Source: Chryseobacterium gleum | GTDB taxonomy: Bacteria; Bacteroidota; Bacteroidia; Flavobacteriales_D; Crocinitomicaceae | Length of the DNA stretch: 40,650 bases | Reading direction: 5' to 3' | Assembly: GCA_945902775.1 (NCBI GenBank) | Contig: CAMDMY010000021.1 | Coordinates: 1 to 40,650 of the forward strand | Shown here: in pieces, positions 16,503 to 25,977 of the stretch | How the letters are laid out: every line of letters begins with the position of its first letter | Position numbering within the stretch: position 1 is the first letter of the stretch | Position numbers and translations under genes: made by a program | The notes under the pieces: model-generated | The model's database searches: none | The model's input: only the letters and a program-made list of their open reading frames with translations | What the model was told of the DNA's origin: nothing

Positions 16503-17416
16503 TGAAATTACTGAGGAAAACATTTCTTTCTATTACTTTTATTACCTTAACATTATGGGGGTCTGAAAAATTGTATGATTTATTTCTATCAAACAACCTT
16601 TACAGTAAGCAATCTTATATATTGAAAAGGAGAATAAATGCAGATATTATAATTACAGGAAACTGCGTTCCATTAACAACTCTAAATCCATCAATAATTG
16701 AAAAAGAAACAAAAGAAAAAACATATAATCTCGCTGAATATCATTCAAATATCACAGATAACTTTTTGACTTATTACCTCTATCTTAAAAACAATAGGGT
16801 CCCAAAAAAAATATTCATCTATATTAGTCCTGAAACTTTTGACCCATTATTTAACACCTTTAACACCTATCGTTTTTCATCTCTTATGAATGAGAGAAAA
16901 GTAAAAGAAATCGTTAAAAAAAATGACCCCTCTTATTTTTTCGCATCCTACATACCCTTTTTGAAATACGGATATTATAACAATCAAACACATTTTAAAG
17001 CAATTCAGGGGGCGAAACATCTATTTACCAATAAACAGCACATTCAATTTGAAAATGGATATTTACCTCTTAATGATAAGGAAATTGAATTTAAAACAGC
17101 CTACCCTATTGGTTACCAATTTAAATGGGATAGAAAAGAAGAATTACAACTGATAGAATTTATCCGATTCGTAAAATCAAAAGGAACCAACGTAATCTTA
17201 TTTGAATCACCATTTTATTCAAAATCAATATCAGACTTCCCAAACCGAAATTTAATTATTCAAAAAATAAAAAAACTAGCTAATAAGTTACATACCGATT
17301 ATGTTCAATTTCAAGATTCAACGTTGAAAGAAACAGATTTTTTAAATAATGTTACTTTAAGAGGAGAAGCTAAAATTCAATTCAATATTGAATTTTCCCA
17401 CCAAATTGTTAAATAA
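16502..17416 (+). CDS. DltD-like membrane-anchored protein with a degenerate SGNH site
   Basis: The 304-residue protein has one N-terminal membrane anchor (about residues 5-24) and an extracytoplasmic alpha/beta domain. It sits where dltD or an AlgJ/AlgX-like SGNH protein is expected. In such proteins block I is G-D/S-S and the last block is D-x-x-H. Here block I reads ITGNCVPL (Gly53-Asn54-Cys55), and the last block reads FLNNVTLRGEA, with Asn282 and Thr285 where Asp and His are expected. The domain may be non-catalytic, may use Cys, or may belong to another family; the similarity to DltD is by layout and context, not by strong identity. I use the ATG at 16502, which shares one base with the MBOAT stop. 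A TTG at 16499 is also in frame. Confidence 0.65.
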   Translation: MKLLRKTFLSITFITLTLWGSEKLYDLFLSNNLYSKQSYILKRRINADIIITGNCVPLTTLNPSIIEKETKEKTYNLAEYHSNITDNFLTYYLYLKNNRVPKKIFIYISPETFDPLFNTFNTYRFSSLMNERKVKEIVKKNDPSYFFASYIPFLKYGYYNNQTHFKAIQGAKHLFTNKQHIQFENGYLPLNDKEIEFKTAYPIGYQFKWDRKEELQLIEFIRFVKSKGTNVILFESPFYSKSISDFPNRNLIIQKIKKLANKLHTDYVQFQDSTLKETDFLNNVTLRGEAKIQFNIEFSHQIVK

Positions 17417-17419
17417 GAA

Positions 17420-20400
17420 TTAGCGAATAATATACATTTTTCCAAAATCCTTTGTGAAATAAGTATCTGCACCTGATTCCTTATGTTTAATATCTTCGCC
17501 ATTAATTTGAGCTTTCACTCTATATAGATAAACTCCATTGGCTAATTGATCTCCAAATTCATCCGTTCCATTCCATTCAAATTCGGTAATATTTCTACCT
17601 ATGTAAATCCTTCCTAATTCAGATTCCGTTATTTCTCTCACTACTTTTCCTGAAACGGTCATAATTTGAATAATAACATTCTCAGGCACCTGACTTCCTG
17701 TTAATGTAAAAACAAAACGAGTACTTGTACTAAATGGATTTGGATAATTCATTAAATAGGATATTGTCGATTCCTTAACAATTTCGAATGATATTTTATA
17801 TTGTAAATCCCCAGATAAATTACCAGACCTATCTGATCCTTGAATCATTAACGTATATTTCCCATTCTCTTCAAATAAAGCCGGATAAATAATTTTAAAT
17901 TTTTTAGAATTTAAATCAGCTGGTATCCATTGCATTACAGATTCCCCTTTACCATTAACAAAAGGTATTTTCCTTTGAACCCCTTTAGGATCTGTTAAAT
18001 AAATACCGAATCGAGTAGTGTCAGAAATATCATCCATCAAAAGAAAGGGATTATCATCTTTTAATGTAATAAATACTTGACTTTTAGGAGAAACGATATC
18101 TCCATTTAAAATGTGACGTCCATCAAAAGTTACATCTAAAATTGGATTGATGTCATCCCTCTTAACAACAAATGGAACTTGTAATAAATTATTTATATGT
18201 TCTTGTTCAGGCTGATCGGTAATAAATAAGCTACCGTTGATATAAGGATTAACTTCCATCCATAATGAATTGTTTCCTTCAATTCCTAGGGTTGAGAATT
18301 TTATTGTATCACGAATTGTTTCACTTACACCCAAAGGTTTTCTTCTAGAAATCGGAATAAAATGTTTAATATGAAATCTATCTTCAACCCAATAATTTAC
18401 TAATAATGAATCCATTGGCAAAGTGAAAATATTTCTTACATCAATAGCAAAAGTAACTTCTTCGCCTTCGTTCAGAGTGTCTTTTATTGGATTCCAAGTA
18501 TATTGATTGGTACCATCAATTGCTGCTTCTGGAACAGGATCAAAAATAACATTCCATCGATCAATTTGTGCAGGAGTTAAATTAGTTGAATCTAAATAAT
18601 CAGCACTTAAACTTATAAAAGGATAAAGTTTAGCGTCAATCTTAGCATTTAGATTTATTATTGAATCTTTATGGGTAAATAAAGTATCAATTTGATATTG
18701 TAAAGATTTATGTATATCATACACTTTAATATGCAAATTCGTACTATCTCCAATTAAAACATCTTTTGAATCTTGCTTCCAATGAACTGTACCCCAATTT
18801 GAAGATGGGCCGATTAGCGGAGCTGCTTCATTTCCAAAATAAAATCGTTTATCCATCTTAGCTTCTAAAACAACTGTTTCTCCTGCTGTTTGAGCATATT
18901 CTTCAACAACACTATTTAAATCACCTTTTTTAAAGAAAAATGAAAATGAATAATTATTTCTACCTGGTCTTATACTATCAGATCCTAACGAGGAAAACAT
19001 AGAATATAAACTAGGAGCATACGTATCCCATGCATTAAAATTTGCTCCGAATGAAGTGTATATCAAGACATAATTACTGTCTGGTATTTTATTCATCACC
19101 ATATCTTGTAAAGCATTAAGATAAGTAGAAGACGTTTGGGGAAAACTGAAAAAACCAATAGGTCTAGATCTGCATGCTCCGTTATCATTTGAATTACCAT
19201 AATTCCTATTCAAATTTGAACCAGTTGGAACATATCTAGTACTCCATGCATCTAAAGTGATTGCGTCAAAAACTACAACATTTAAAGTCGGTGTAGGACG
19301 ATTACAAACCCCATAATCTAAAATTTGACCATTAATCTTGGTTTCATTTAAAACTCCTGGCCCAGGTAAAACAACAGATTTTAAACTATCTTGAGTGTCC
19401 AATACAAATTCTCTTTCTCTTAGTGCTCTATTATAAAATAAATTTGAAAAACTATTTTTCTTAAATTGAAAAAAGTGATCTTGTCCCCAACCCGACTTTC
19501 CTTTAATATATTGAAAAGAACGTTCACGCCAATCAGGTAAAGAAGATTCTAAAGCTACTCTCCAAAAATAAACAGTACTATCCATACATATTAGTGGTGC
19601 ATTCTGATTTGTTGATGACAATTTCCAATCATTTGGAAAAACTTCTTTTACACCGCCCAAACCAGTTACTGTTGCAACTCTCAGAAAAGGACTATTAAAA
19701 AGATCGGTTGTGTCGATTTCAAACCTATAATTAGCTAAAGGAGCAATTGGATTAATCGTAGAAGCTTTCAAAACAACACTATCACTTGGAACAATCGCAA
19801 AGTCAGTTGGAATGATAGGTAAAACACCATCTATATTAACAAAAAGAATTGTTGATACTTTATTGTTATTGATTTCATCAAATTGTTCAGGAATATCTGA
19901 AGGAATATCAACTGAAACTTCAATGTTATTTATACCTACGCCAATATTAGGTTGTAAAGGAAATTTAAAAATTATAGTATCCTTATAATTCAATTTTGGC
20001 ACTTGCAGAAGAAAAATTGAATCAACAGAAGTCAATGGGAAATCGCGTTTAATTTCAATATTAAATGTATCCGTTATTGATTTTCCTAAATTTGTAAGAA
20101 CAATATGAATTTCAATAGAATCTACTGATAAATCAAAGTTTTTAGGAGTAAACCAAACTTTATCAGTAGTTATTTCAATTTCAGGTTTATCATGCCAATT
20201 TAATTTAATTAGTGGATCACCATTTAAATTCATTTGAGTCGCTGCAGCTTCAATTAAAATGCCTGAATATCCGTTAATGTCAATATTTTCGATAGTTGAT
20301 TTAATTTGATCACTTAATGTTTTACCGTAATTCAAAGTACTGAATTGAGAGTATAAAGCAGTTGAAAATTGACCTAAAGGTTGATCAATACCTTCAGATA

Positions 20401-22576
20401 CTGATCCAATAAAAGCAATTGCCCCGCCATCTTTCACGTTAACAAAATTGGTTGTTGCAATTGATAGATTAGATAATGAAAACATATTTCCTGCATCACA
20501 AGAGTTAGAAATTACAACTGGATATTTTCCTTTATTATACCAATTATTAGGGTCATCAATGTTAATCTCAAATCCTACCTGTGAGGAATGTCCAAAGAAA
20601 TTTATAATAGAAACTCCATTTCTAATTCTATCCGTTACACCTCCTAAAACCTGAGGGTCAAAAGGAGCTGAAGTACTTTTGTAAATTTTATATACATTCC
20701 CTCCAAAATTTGCATTTTCTATAGTCATTTCCATAGAGTTTAGAAAACCCTGAATCGTTGATTGTTGATAGCTATCTCTTCCCCCTCCAAAATGAATAAT
20801 TTGTTTTTGCCAATCTTTTTCTGAACTTGAATAAATAGAAGTTTGATTTTGATTTAAATCATACTCTTTAATTTTATTTAAATAATTCTCCAACTGAGCA
20901 TTAGTTGAAACAGCTATTCTTCCAGTTGGAATTAAAGGTGAAATTTTACCATGTTTCAAATCAGCCGTAATTGCAGCATCACTTGCAGGTTGACCAAAAG
21001 TAGGTACTAAATTAGACGCATAACTTGTGGAATTTGTTCTAGAACCTGGAGTTCCAAATGGAAATCCAATATCCGCATTTACCACTCCTTTTCCAACTAA
21101 AAATAAGCCTACAGGCTTAATAGTTGACTTATTATATATAAAAAAAGAAAAGCGTCGTATACCATTAATGTGCTTATTTATTCCGCCTCCGAATTGGAGA
21201 TACAAATCATCAATATTTACTAAAATTGAATTATAATTTCCACCTGCAATAGATTTTCTGTACAAATGATATTCATTAGCTTGATTGGATAAAACAGGTG
21301 GATAAATCATTAATAATGCTGCTTCAGAATTTATTGAAGAATAATCAACAAAAGCACCTGTCGCATTTACAGCTTTTAAACTACTAACAGTTAATACGTT
21401 AGAAAAATCTTGAAGAATAACTTTTTGCGAACTACCATCAAGACTATTAGAAATAAGTGAAGAGTAGCCTCCATTAAATGAAGTTAATGAACCTTTTTTA
21501 GCAGTATTCTTATCAAATACAAATAGAATAGGGTTATTTACTATTAAATTTGAAAAATCAATTCTAATATTGGATTGAAAAGTATTGTTTTTAATAAAAA
21601 AACTGGCATTATTTGCACCATTAAATGTTGGGATTTTAGGATAAATAATTGACCAATAATTCAATGATTGATAATCTGTTAATGCACCTTGATCATCTAT
21701 AATTGACCATTTTACAGGTGTACTTCCATTGGTTAAAAGGTTTGATGAAAAAGTTGTATTGACATAAGCATAATCATAATCAACATAAATTTGATCAAAT
21801 AACACAGAGCCGCTAGAACCAATTTTCCATCTTAAATGGTGGTTTCCATTACCTGTATAATCTGCTTCAGAACTAGTCGTTGAAATCCCTTTAAATTCAC
21901 ATGGTGGAGCATCAATTCCCAAATAGGGATCTGTTGTATTAGCAGATAAATTCAAAGTAAATTCACCTGAACCATTTACTCCGTTCTGAGGTGGATAACC
22001 AAATCCTTCCCCTCCTTTATAAAAAGAACTAGATGCTAAAGAATTTCTCCATGCTCCTTCGTTGTAATATCCATTGTAAGAAAACTCTAATTTTTGAAGA
22101 ATAAAATTAGAGGGCGTGTAATTAGAAAAATCAGTTGAAAACTCCTCTATAAATCTTAAATTAGAATTAGAGGTATTCCAGGTGAAAAAATAATTTATTG
22201 TATCATTAAATAAACTATATGCTGGATTTCCAACCCAAGTTGAATCTTCATATAAAGTTGAATCTAACCACGAATCATTTTTCTCAGCATAAAATAAAAT
22301 ATAATCTCCTGGATCTATTTTTGAATCTCCACCGTCATTTATATACAGAGGCACTTCCCTTTCTCTTCCATATAATTGAATATTATTTGAAGAAAATGTT
22401 GTTATAGGGATACCCGAATTTGCAAGGGCATTATAATCAATTTTATACACCCCGGTTCTATATATTCCAAACGAATAATATTTTTGGCTGTAATTAATCC
22501 ATTCATTTCCAAATTTTTGACAATATAGAAAATTCGAATTTAGTATAAGAATAAAAAAAAGAAGTAGCTTTTTCAT
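17420..22576 (-). CDS. PorU2-like type IX secretion sortase (gingipain C25 family)
   Basis: This 1718-residue protein has a signal peptide (1-19), an N-terminal beta-rich propeptide-like region and a C25 peptidase domain. Catalytic candidates are His663 in FFGHSSQVG and Cys693 in VISNSCDAGNMF, followed by GGAIAFIGSVSEGI. Long Ig-like and adhesion-type domains come next. The C-terminus is FlgD/T9SS-like (YPNPFSTSTRFVF; NGVYLYRV). PorU removes the C-terminal signal of type IX cargo at the cell surface and attaches the cargo to a lipopolysaccharide-type anchor. This protein is much longer than classical PorU (about 1100-1300 residues) and fits the group called PorU2. It is one base from the porV2-like gene upstream, consistent with a PorU-PorV-like pair. 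It ends 3 bases from the convergent DltD-like gene. Confidence 0.85.
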   Translation of the reverse strand: MKKLLLFFILILNSNFLYCQKFGNEWINYSQKYYSFGIYRTGVYKIDYNALANSGIPITTFSSNNIQLYGREREVPLYINDGGDSKIDPGDYILFYAEKNDSWLDSTLYEDSTWVGNPAYSLFNDTINYFFTWNTSNSNLRFIEEFSTDFSNYTPSNFILQKLEFSYNGYYNEGAWRNSLASSSFYKGGEGFGYPPQNGVNGSGEFTLNLSANTTDPYLGIDAPPCEFKGISTTSSEADYTGNGNHHLRWKIGSSGSVLFDQIYVDYDYAYVNTTFSSNLLTNGSTPVKWSIIDDQGALTDYQSLNYWSIIYPKIPTFNGANNASFFIKNNTFQSNIRIDFSNLIVNNPILFVFDKNTAKKGSLTSFNGGYSSLISNSLDGSSQKVILQDFSNVLTVSSLKAVNATGAFVDYSSINSEAALLMIYPPVLSNQANEYHLYRKSIAGGNYNSILVNIDDLYLQFGGGINKHINGIRRFSFFIYNKSTIKPVGLFLVGKGVVNADIGFPFGTPGSRTNSTSYASNLVPTFGQPASDAAITADLKHGKISPLIPTGRIAVSTNAQLENYLNKIKEYDLNQNQTSIYSSSEKDWQKQIIHFGGGRDSYQQSTIQGFLNSMEMTIENANFGGNVYKIYKSTSAPFDPQVLGGVTDRIRNGVSIINFFGHSSQVGFEINIDDPNNWYNKGKYPVVISNSCDAGNMFSLSNLSIATTNFVNVKDGGAIAFIGSVSEGIDQPLGQFSTALYSQFSTLNYGKTLSDQIKSTIENIDINGYSGILIEAAATQMNLNGDPLIKLNWHDKPEIEITTDKVWFTPKNFDLSVDSIEIHIVLTNLGKSITDTFNIEIKRDFPLTSVDSIFLLQVPKLNYKDTIIFKFPLQPNIGVGINNIEVSVDIPSDIPEQFDEINNNKVSTILFVNIDGVLPIIPTDFAIVPSDSVVLKASTINPIAPLANYRFEIDTTDLFNSPFLRVATVTGLGGVKEVFPNDWKLSSTNQNAPLICMDSTVYFWRVALESSLPDWRERSFQYIKGKSGWGQDHFFQFKKNSFSNLFYNRALREREFVLDTQDSLKSVVLPGPGVLNETKINGQILDYGVCNRPTPTLNVVVFDAITLDAWSTRYVPTGSNLNRNYGNSNDNGACRSRPIGFFSFPQTSSTYLNALQDMVMNKIPDSNYVLIYTSFGANFNAWDTYAPSLYSMFSSLGSDSIRPGRNNYSFSFFFKKGDLNSVVEEYAQTAGETVVLEAKMDKRFYFGNEAAPLIGPSSNWGTVHWKQDSKDVLIGDSTNLHIKVYDIHKSLQYQIDTLFTHKDSIINLNAKIDAKLYPFISLSADYLDSTNLTPAQIDRWNVIFDPVPEAAIDGTNQYTWNPIKDTLNEGEEVTFAIDVRNIFTLPMDSLLVNYWVEDRFHIKHFIPISRRKPLGVSETIRDTIKFSTLGIEGNNSLWMEVNPYINGSLFITDQPEQEHINNLLQVPFVVKRDDINPILDVTFDGRHILNGDIVSPKSQVFITLKDDNPFLLMDDISDTTRFGIYLTDPKGVQRKIPFVNGKGESVMQWIPADLNSKKFKIIYPALFEENGKYTLMIQGSDRSGNLSGDLQYKISFEIVKESTISYLMNYPNPFSTSTRFVFTLTGSQVPENVIIQIMTVSGKVVREITESELGRIYIGRNITEFEWNGTDEFGDQLANGVYLYRVKAQINGEDIKHKESGADTYFTKDFGKMYIIR

Positions 22577-22577
22577 C

Positions 22578-23672
22578 CTATTTTGGTTTATTTAATTTTA
22601 TTCTAATCGAAATTATGTGTGAATATAGAGAAGCTGAAACACTTCCGATATTTGTAAATGCATAATCAAGATAGAAATTTTTTATGTTTAATCCAAGTCC
22701 AATATTCGGTTGAAAATTCAACTTTTTCGAATCATCATATTGTTTAACATATTGAAAATTAGAAATCCCCCCTCTAATAGCAACAAAATTTTTAAATCCA
22801 AACTCAATTCCTAGATGAGGGTCAAAAGAAAATAAACGAGATTCAATTAATGTATTTCTTCTTCCATCTGAAGTAATATCAAGATTTATTTCGCTTGCTG
22901 CATAAATACCTTTTTTTCCCAAATTAAATTTACCATATGAAGCCAAAATAAATCGAGGTAATGTAATCTCTAATCCATTTGCAGGAATTGTGTTGCCTGT
23001 CTTAACAAATACCTCTTGAGTTTTAGAGTCTAAATTAAAAACCCAAGCATTAAATGTTGAAGAAACGTCACGAGCCATCAAACCAAACTTGTAGTTCTTA
23101 TAAAAATATTGCGCACCTGCGTCAAGTCCAAAGCCCCATGATTTTGCAAAATCTCCAACCTTTCGATGAATAACTTTAAAATTACCACCTAGACTTAAGC
23201 CCTTAATCTTCATTTTTCGAGCATATGAAAATAAAAAACCATAATCCGCAGCAGTAAAAGTAGAAATCCTTGAATAATCTACATTCCCTTGTTGATCAAT
23301 CAATTGAGTCGTATTTGGTATATCATCAACAGCAAATCTAATTGCCGAAAAACCAACCGTACTAATTTTGTCAATAGCATGGGCTAAACCTAAATAATCA
23401 TATTTAGCTATACCTGCAAAATATTCTGAATGCATTAAACTAACATCTAACCATTTATTTACTTGAGTCAATCCAGCAGGATTCCAATATCCCGAATTTA
23501 CATTTGAAGTTTGAGCAACAACAGCATTCCCAAGACCTAGCGCATCAGCACCAACACCAATTGCTAAAAATTCATTTGAATATTTAGGGGCAACCTTATC
23601 TGATTGAGATAAAACACTAAAATTTATAGAAATCAACACAAAAATGAATGTTGAAAGAAAAATTAATCGCAT
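22578..23672 (-). CDS. PorV2-like outer-membrane barrel protein (PorV/PorQ family)
   Basis: The 364-residue product has a signal peptide (about 1-22, ending SVLSQS) and a FadL-like beta barrel with the PorV/PorQ opening GVGADALGLGNAVVAQTSNVNSGYWNPAGL (residues about 38-67). Alternating hydrophobic strands continue to a C-terminal strand. PorV shuttles type IX cargo to PorU and forms a complex with it; this pairing with a long PorU2 suggests a second, specialised attachment complex. It is the first gene of the pair, with a 1-base gap to the sortase gene. It is divergent from pssA across 141 AT-rich bases, with no obvious -7 box on the minus strand. Confidence 0.85.
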   Translation of the reverse strand: MRLIFLSTFIFVLISINFSVLSQSDKVAPKYSNEFLAIGVGADALGLGNAVVAQTSNVNSGYWNPAGLTQVNKWLDVSLMHSEYFAGIAKYDYLGLAHAIDKISTVGFSAIRFAVDDIPNTTQLIDQQGNVDYSRISTFTAADYGFLFSYARKMKIKGLSLGGNFKVIHRKVGDFAKSWGFGLDAGAQYFYKNYKFGLMARDVSSTFNAWVFNLDSKTQEVFVKTGNTIPANGLEITLPRFILASYGKFNLGKKGIYAASEINLDITSDGRRNTLIESRLFSFDPHLGIEFGFKNFVAIRGGISNFQYVKQYDDSKKLNFQPNIGLGLNIKNFYLDYAFTNIGSVSASLYSHIISIRIKLNKPK

Positions 23673-23776
23673 TATTTACATTATTTATTTCAACAACTAA
23701 AAACGCATATTTAGAAAAAAATTGTCCTAGTAGTAAAACTTATTTGTTAGATTGTAAATATATACCTTTCATTTGA

Positions 23777-23784
23777 TACTTTTG
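23777..23784 (+). promoter_or_regulatory. Candidate -7 box upstream of pssA
   Basis: TACTTTTG fits TAnnTTTG exactly and lies 30 bases before the pssA ATG. The best upstream partner is TTG at 23752-23754, 22 bases away, slightly longer than the usual 19-21. Confidence 0.45.
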
Positions 23785-23813
23785 TAAAATGTTTAAAAAT
23801 TTAACTCTATAAA

Positions 23814-24650
23814 ATGTTCAACATTCCCAATCTTTTTACTGCTTCTAATTTATTAACGGGATCACTTGCAATATTGTTCACTTTAATGGGAAGAATTGAT
23901 ATAGCTCCTTTCCTTATATTCACAGGTGCTATATTTGATTTTTTTGATGGCTTTTTGGCAAGAAAACTTAACCTTCAAGGAGAATTAGGAAAACAGTTAG
24001 ATTCATTAGCAGACATGGTAACTTTTGGTTTAGCACCTGGAATATTTATGATGGTTGTGATGATAATTTCATTAACAGATTTAACGCAAGATACCCTTAT
24101 TTCAAACTTCCCTTCATTTGTAAATTTTCAACTTACAAATTGGAAAAATGCTGTTTTTTATAATATTCCAAACAGCATGGATACTCCTTTAAAATACACT
24201 CCTTTTTTCGCTTTATTCATTCCATTCATGTCAATGTTTCGATTGGCGAAGTTTAATATTGACACACGTCAATCGGAATCATTTATTGGTTTAAATACAC
24301 CAACATGCACAATTTTTTTCACAACATTTCCTTTAGTTTTAATGAAAGATTTTGCTCCAACTGGATATAAAAGTGTATGGCTCAACTATATTTTTCAACC
24401 CGGTTTTTTCATTTCTATAATTGGTATTGTTTCAATATTATTAATTTCTGAAATTCCAATGTTTTCATTAAAATTCAAGCATTTTAAATGGGTTGGGAAT
24501 CAGATTCGTTTCACATTTTTAATAAGTTGTGTAATATTAATCTCACTTTTATTAGTGTGGTCTATTCCAATAATTGTATTTTTGTACGTAATATTATCGT
24601 TTATTGATAACAAATTAAATAAAAAACACAGTCATGAAATTCAAAGCTGA
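23814..24650 (+). CDS. pssA: CDP-diacylglycerol-serine O-phosphatidyltransferase
   Basis: The 278-residue integral membrane enzyme carries the complete CDP-alcohol phosphotransferase signature: Asp45-Gly46, Ala49-Arg50, Gly59, Asp63 and Asp67 (in DGFLARKLNLQGELGKQLD). It makes phosphatidylserine from CDP-diacylglycerol and L-serine, the precursor of phosphatidylethanolamine. About eight hydrophobic segments are visible. The opening MFNIPNLFTASNLLTGSLAI is typical of the PssA branch in Bacteroidota. The last 17 bases overlap the purS start, which suggests the two genes are translated from one message although their pathways are unrelated. Confidence 0.92.
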   Translation: MFNIPNLFTASNLLTGSLAILFTLMGRIDIAPFLIFTGAIFDFFDGFLARKLNLQGELGKQLDSLADMVTFGLAPGIFMMVVMIISLTDLTQDTLISNFPSFVNFQLTNWKNAVFYNIPNSMDTPLKYTPFFALFIPFMSMFRLAKFNIDTRQSESFIGLNTPTCTIFFTTFPLVLMKDFAPTGYKSVWLNYIFQPGFFISIIGIVSILLISEIPMFSLKFKHFKWVGNQIRFTFLISCVILISLLLVWSIPIIVFLYVILSFIDNKLNKKHSHEIQS

Positions 24651-24885
24651 AATTGATGTAATGCCATTAGACGCATTATTAGACCCACAAGGAAAAGCAG
24701 TATCTAACAGTATGCAAAACATCGGACTACCTGAAATAAGTGGAGTTCGAATTGGTAGACATATTCGTTTGTTTATTGAAGCATCTTCAAAATCAGAAGC
24801 AGAACAAAAAACAGAAGAAGCATGTAAAAAATTGCTTTCGAACCAAATTATGGAAAGCTATTCATATAACGTCATTGAAGCTTAA
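24634..24885 (+). CDS. purS: Phosphoribosylformylglycinamidine synthase subunit PurS
   Basis: The 83-residue protein matches PurS along its full length: KFKAEIDVMPLDALLDPQGK at the start, the central GLPEISGVRIGRHIRLFIEA strand pair and ACKKLLSNQIMESY at the end. PurS dimers bridge PurL and PurQ in the four-component FGAM synthase of purine synthesis and help channel ammonia. purL and purQ are not in this window. The ATG lies 17 bases inside the pssA gene. The other frame open over 24740-24973 is a shadow of this gene. Confidence 0.92.
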   Translation: MKFKAEIDVMPLDALLDPQGKAVSNSMQNIGLPEISGVRIGRHIRLFIEASSKSEAEQKTEEACKKLLSNQIMESYSYNVIEA

Positions 24886-24921
24886 AAACAATTCTATTTC
24901 ACATTCTATTCGAAAACGATT

Positions 24922-25899
24922 ATGTCAGAAGAAATTGAAACTACCAAAAAAAGTAATGGTGCATTTATATTAATCATATTACTGTTATTAACTAGTTTGG
25001 CTGTAATGGCTTATAAATGGTCAAGCAAAAATTCTGAACTTAATAAGTGTGCTAATGAAAATGCAACTTTAAAGGCAGACATGGAAGGAATGAATCAGAT
25101 GATGAAAGATTTTGGTTTCGATGTGAATGGTATGTCTAACGATTTGACTGAAGATTTCAGTAATATGCTAAAAACTTATGACGAATTAATCAAAAAGGAC
25201 TCTACAAAAGCGGATAGTTTAAATATTCAAAAAGAACGAATTACTGGCTTAATGAAAGATCTAGAAAACGCTAAAAGAAGCGGAAGATTAGATGCTCGTA
25301 AAATAGCTCAAATGACTCGTGAAATTGGAACATTAAGAAATATCATGAAAGGATATGTAGTTCAAATAGACTCACTTAACACATTGAATGTTAAATTAAG
25401 CACTAAATTAGATCAAACAGCATCAGAATTGAATACAACTCAATCTGAAAGAGATAATTACAAACACGAAGCGGAAGTTAATGCGGAACAAGTGAAAAAA
25501 GGTTCTAAACTTCAAGCATTCGCAATCTCTTCAACAGGATTAAGAATGAAGTTAAACAATACAACTGAAGAAACAAATAAAGCTAGAAATTGTGTGCAAA
25601 TTCGTTCAAGCTTTACAATATCTGAAAACCCGTTAACTTCAACTGGTAGTAAATCAGTTTACTTACAAGTAATTAATCCTGATGGAAAAACATTACAATC
25701 TAAATCAAGCAATACCTTATCAACAGACCAAGGATCTATTGCTTATTCTGATAAAAAAGAAATTGATTATCAAAATCAACGAATAGACATGTCAATCTTC
25801 TATGATATGCAAAATGAAGAAGCTCTAAAAGGAAATTATAAAGTTAAGATCTATTGTGACGGACAATTAATTGGAACTGATAGTTTTACTTTAAAATAA
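24922..25899 (+). CDS. Coiled-coil single-pass membrane protein of unknown function
   Basis: The 325-residue product has a short cytoplasmic N-terminus, one membrane helix (about residues 14-30, AFILIILLLLTSLAVMAY) and a long coiled coil (about 38-190) rich in Lys, Glu and Leu heptads. A beta-rich C-terminal domain follows (about 195-325: LQAFAISSTGLRMK; VYLQVINPDGKTLQSKSSN). The family is widespread in Bacteroidota and uncharacterised; some databases label it a chromosome-partitioning protein, which the sequence does not support. It sits 36 bases after purS and may be co-transcribed with it. Confidence 0.75.
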   Translation: MSEEIETTKKSNGAFILIILLLLTSLAVMAYKWSSKNSELNKCANENATLKADMEGMNQMMKDFGFDVNGMSNDLTEDFSNMLKTYDELIKKDSTKADSLNIQKERITGLMKDLENAKRSGRLDARKIAQMTREIGTLRNIMKGYVVQIDSLNTLNVKLSTKLDQTASELNTTQSERDNYKHEAEVNAEQVKKGSKLQAFAISSTGLRMKLNNTTEETNKARNCVQIRSSFTISENPLTSTGSKSVYLQVINPDGKTLQSKSSNTLSTDQGSIAYSDKKEIDYQNQRIDMSIFYDMQNEEALKGNYKVKIYCDGQLIGTDSFTLK

Positions 25900-25977
25900 A
25901 ATTAAAAGATGCTAAACCTTTCCGCTTTTTGAAAATTTTTAAATTATTTAGGTCATAAACTATAGAAATTAAATTAA

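Noticed and set aside
24922-25899. ParA/SMC-like chromosome partitioning protein
   Set aside because: The coiled coil could suggest it, but there is no Walker motif and the N-terminus is a membrane helix.
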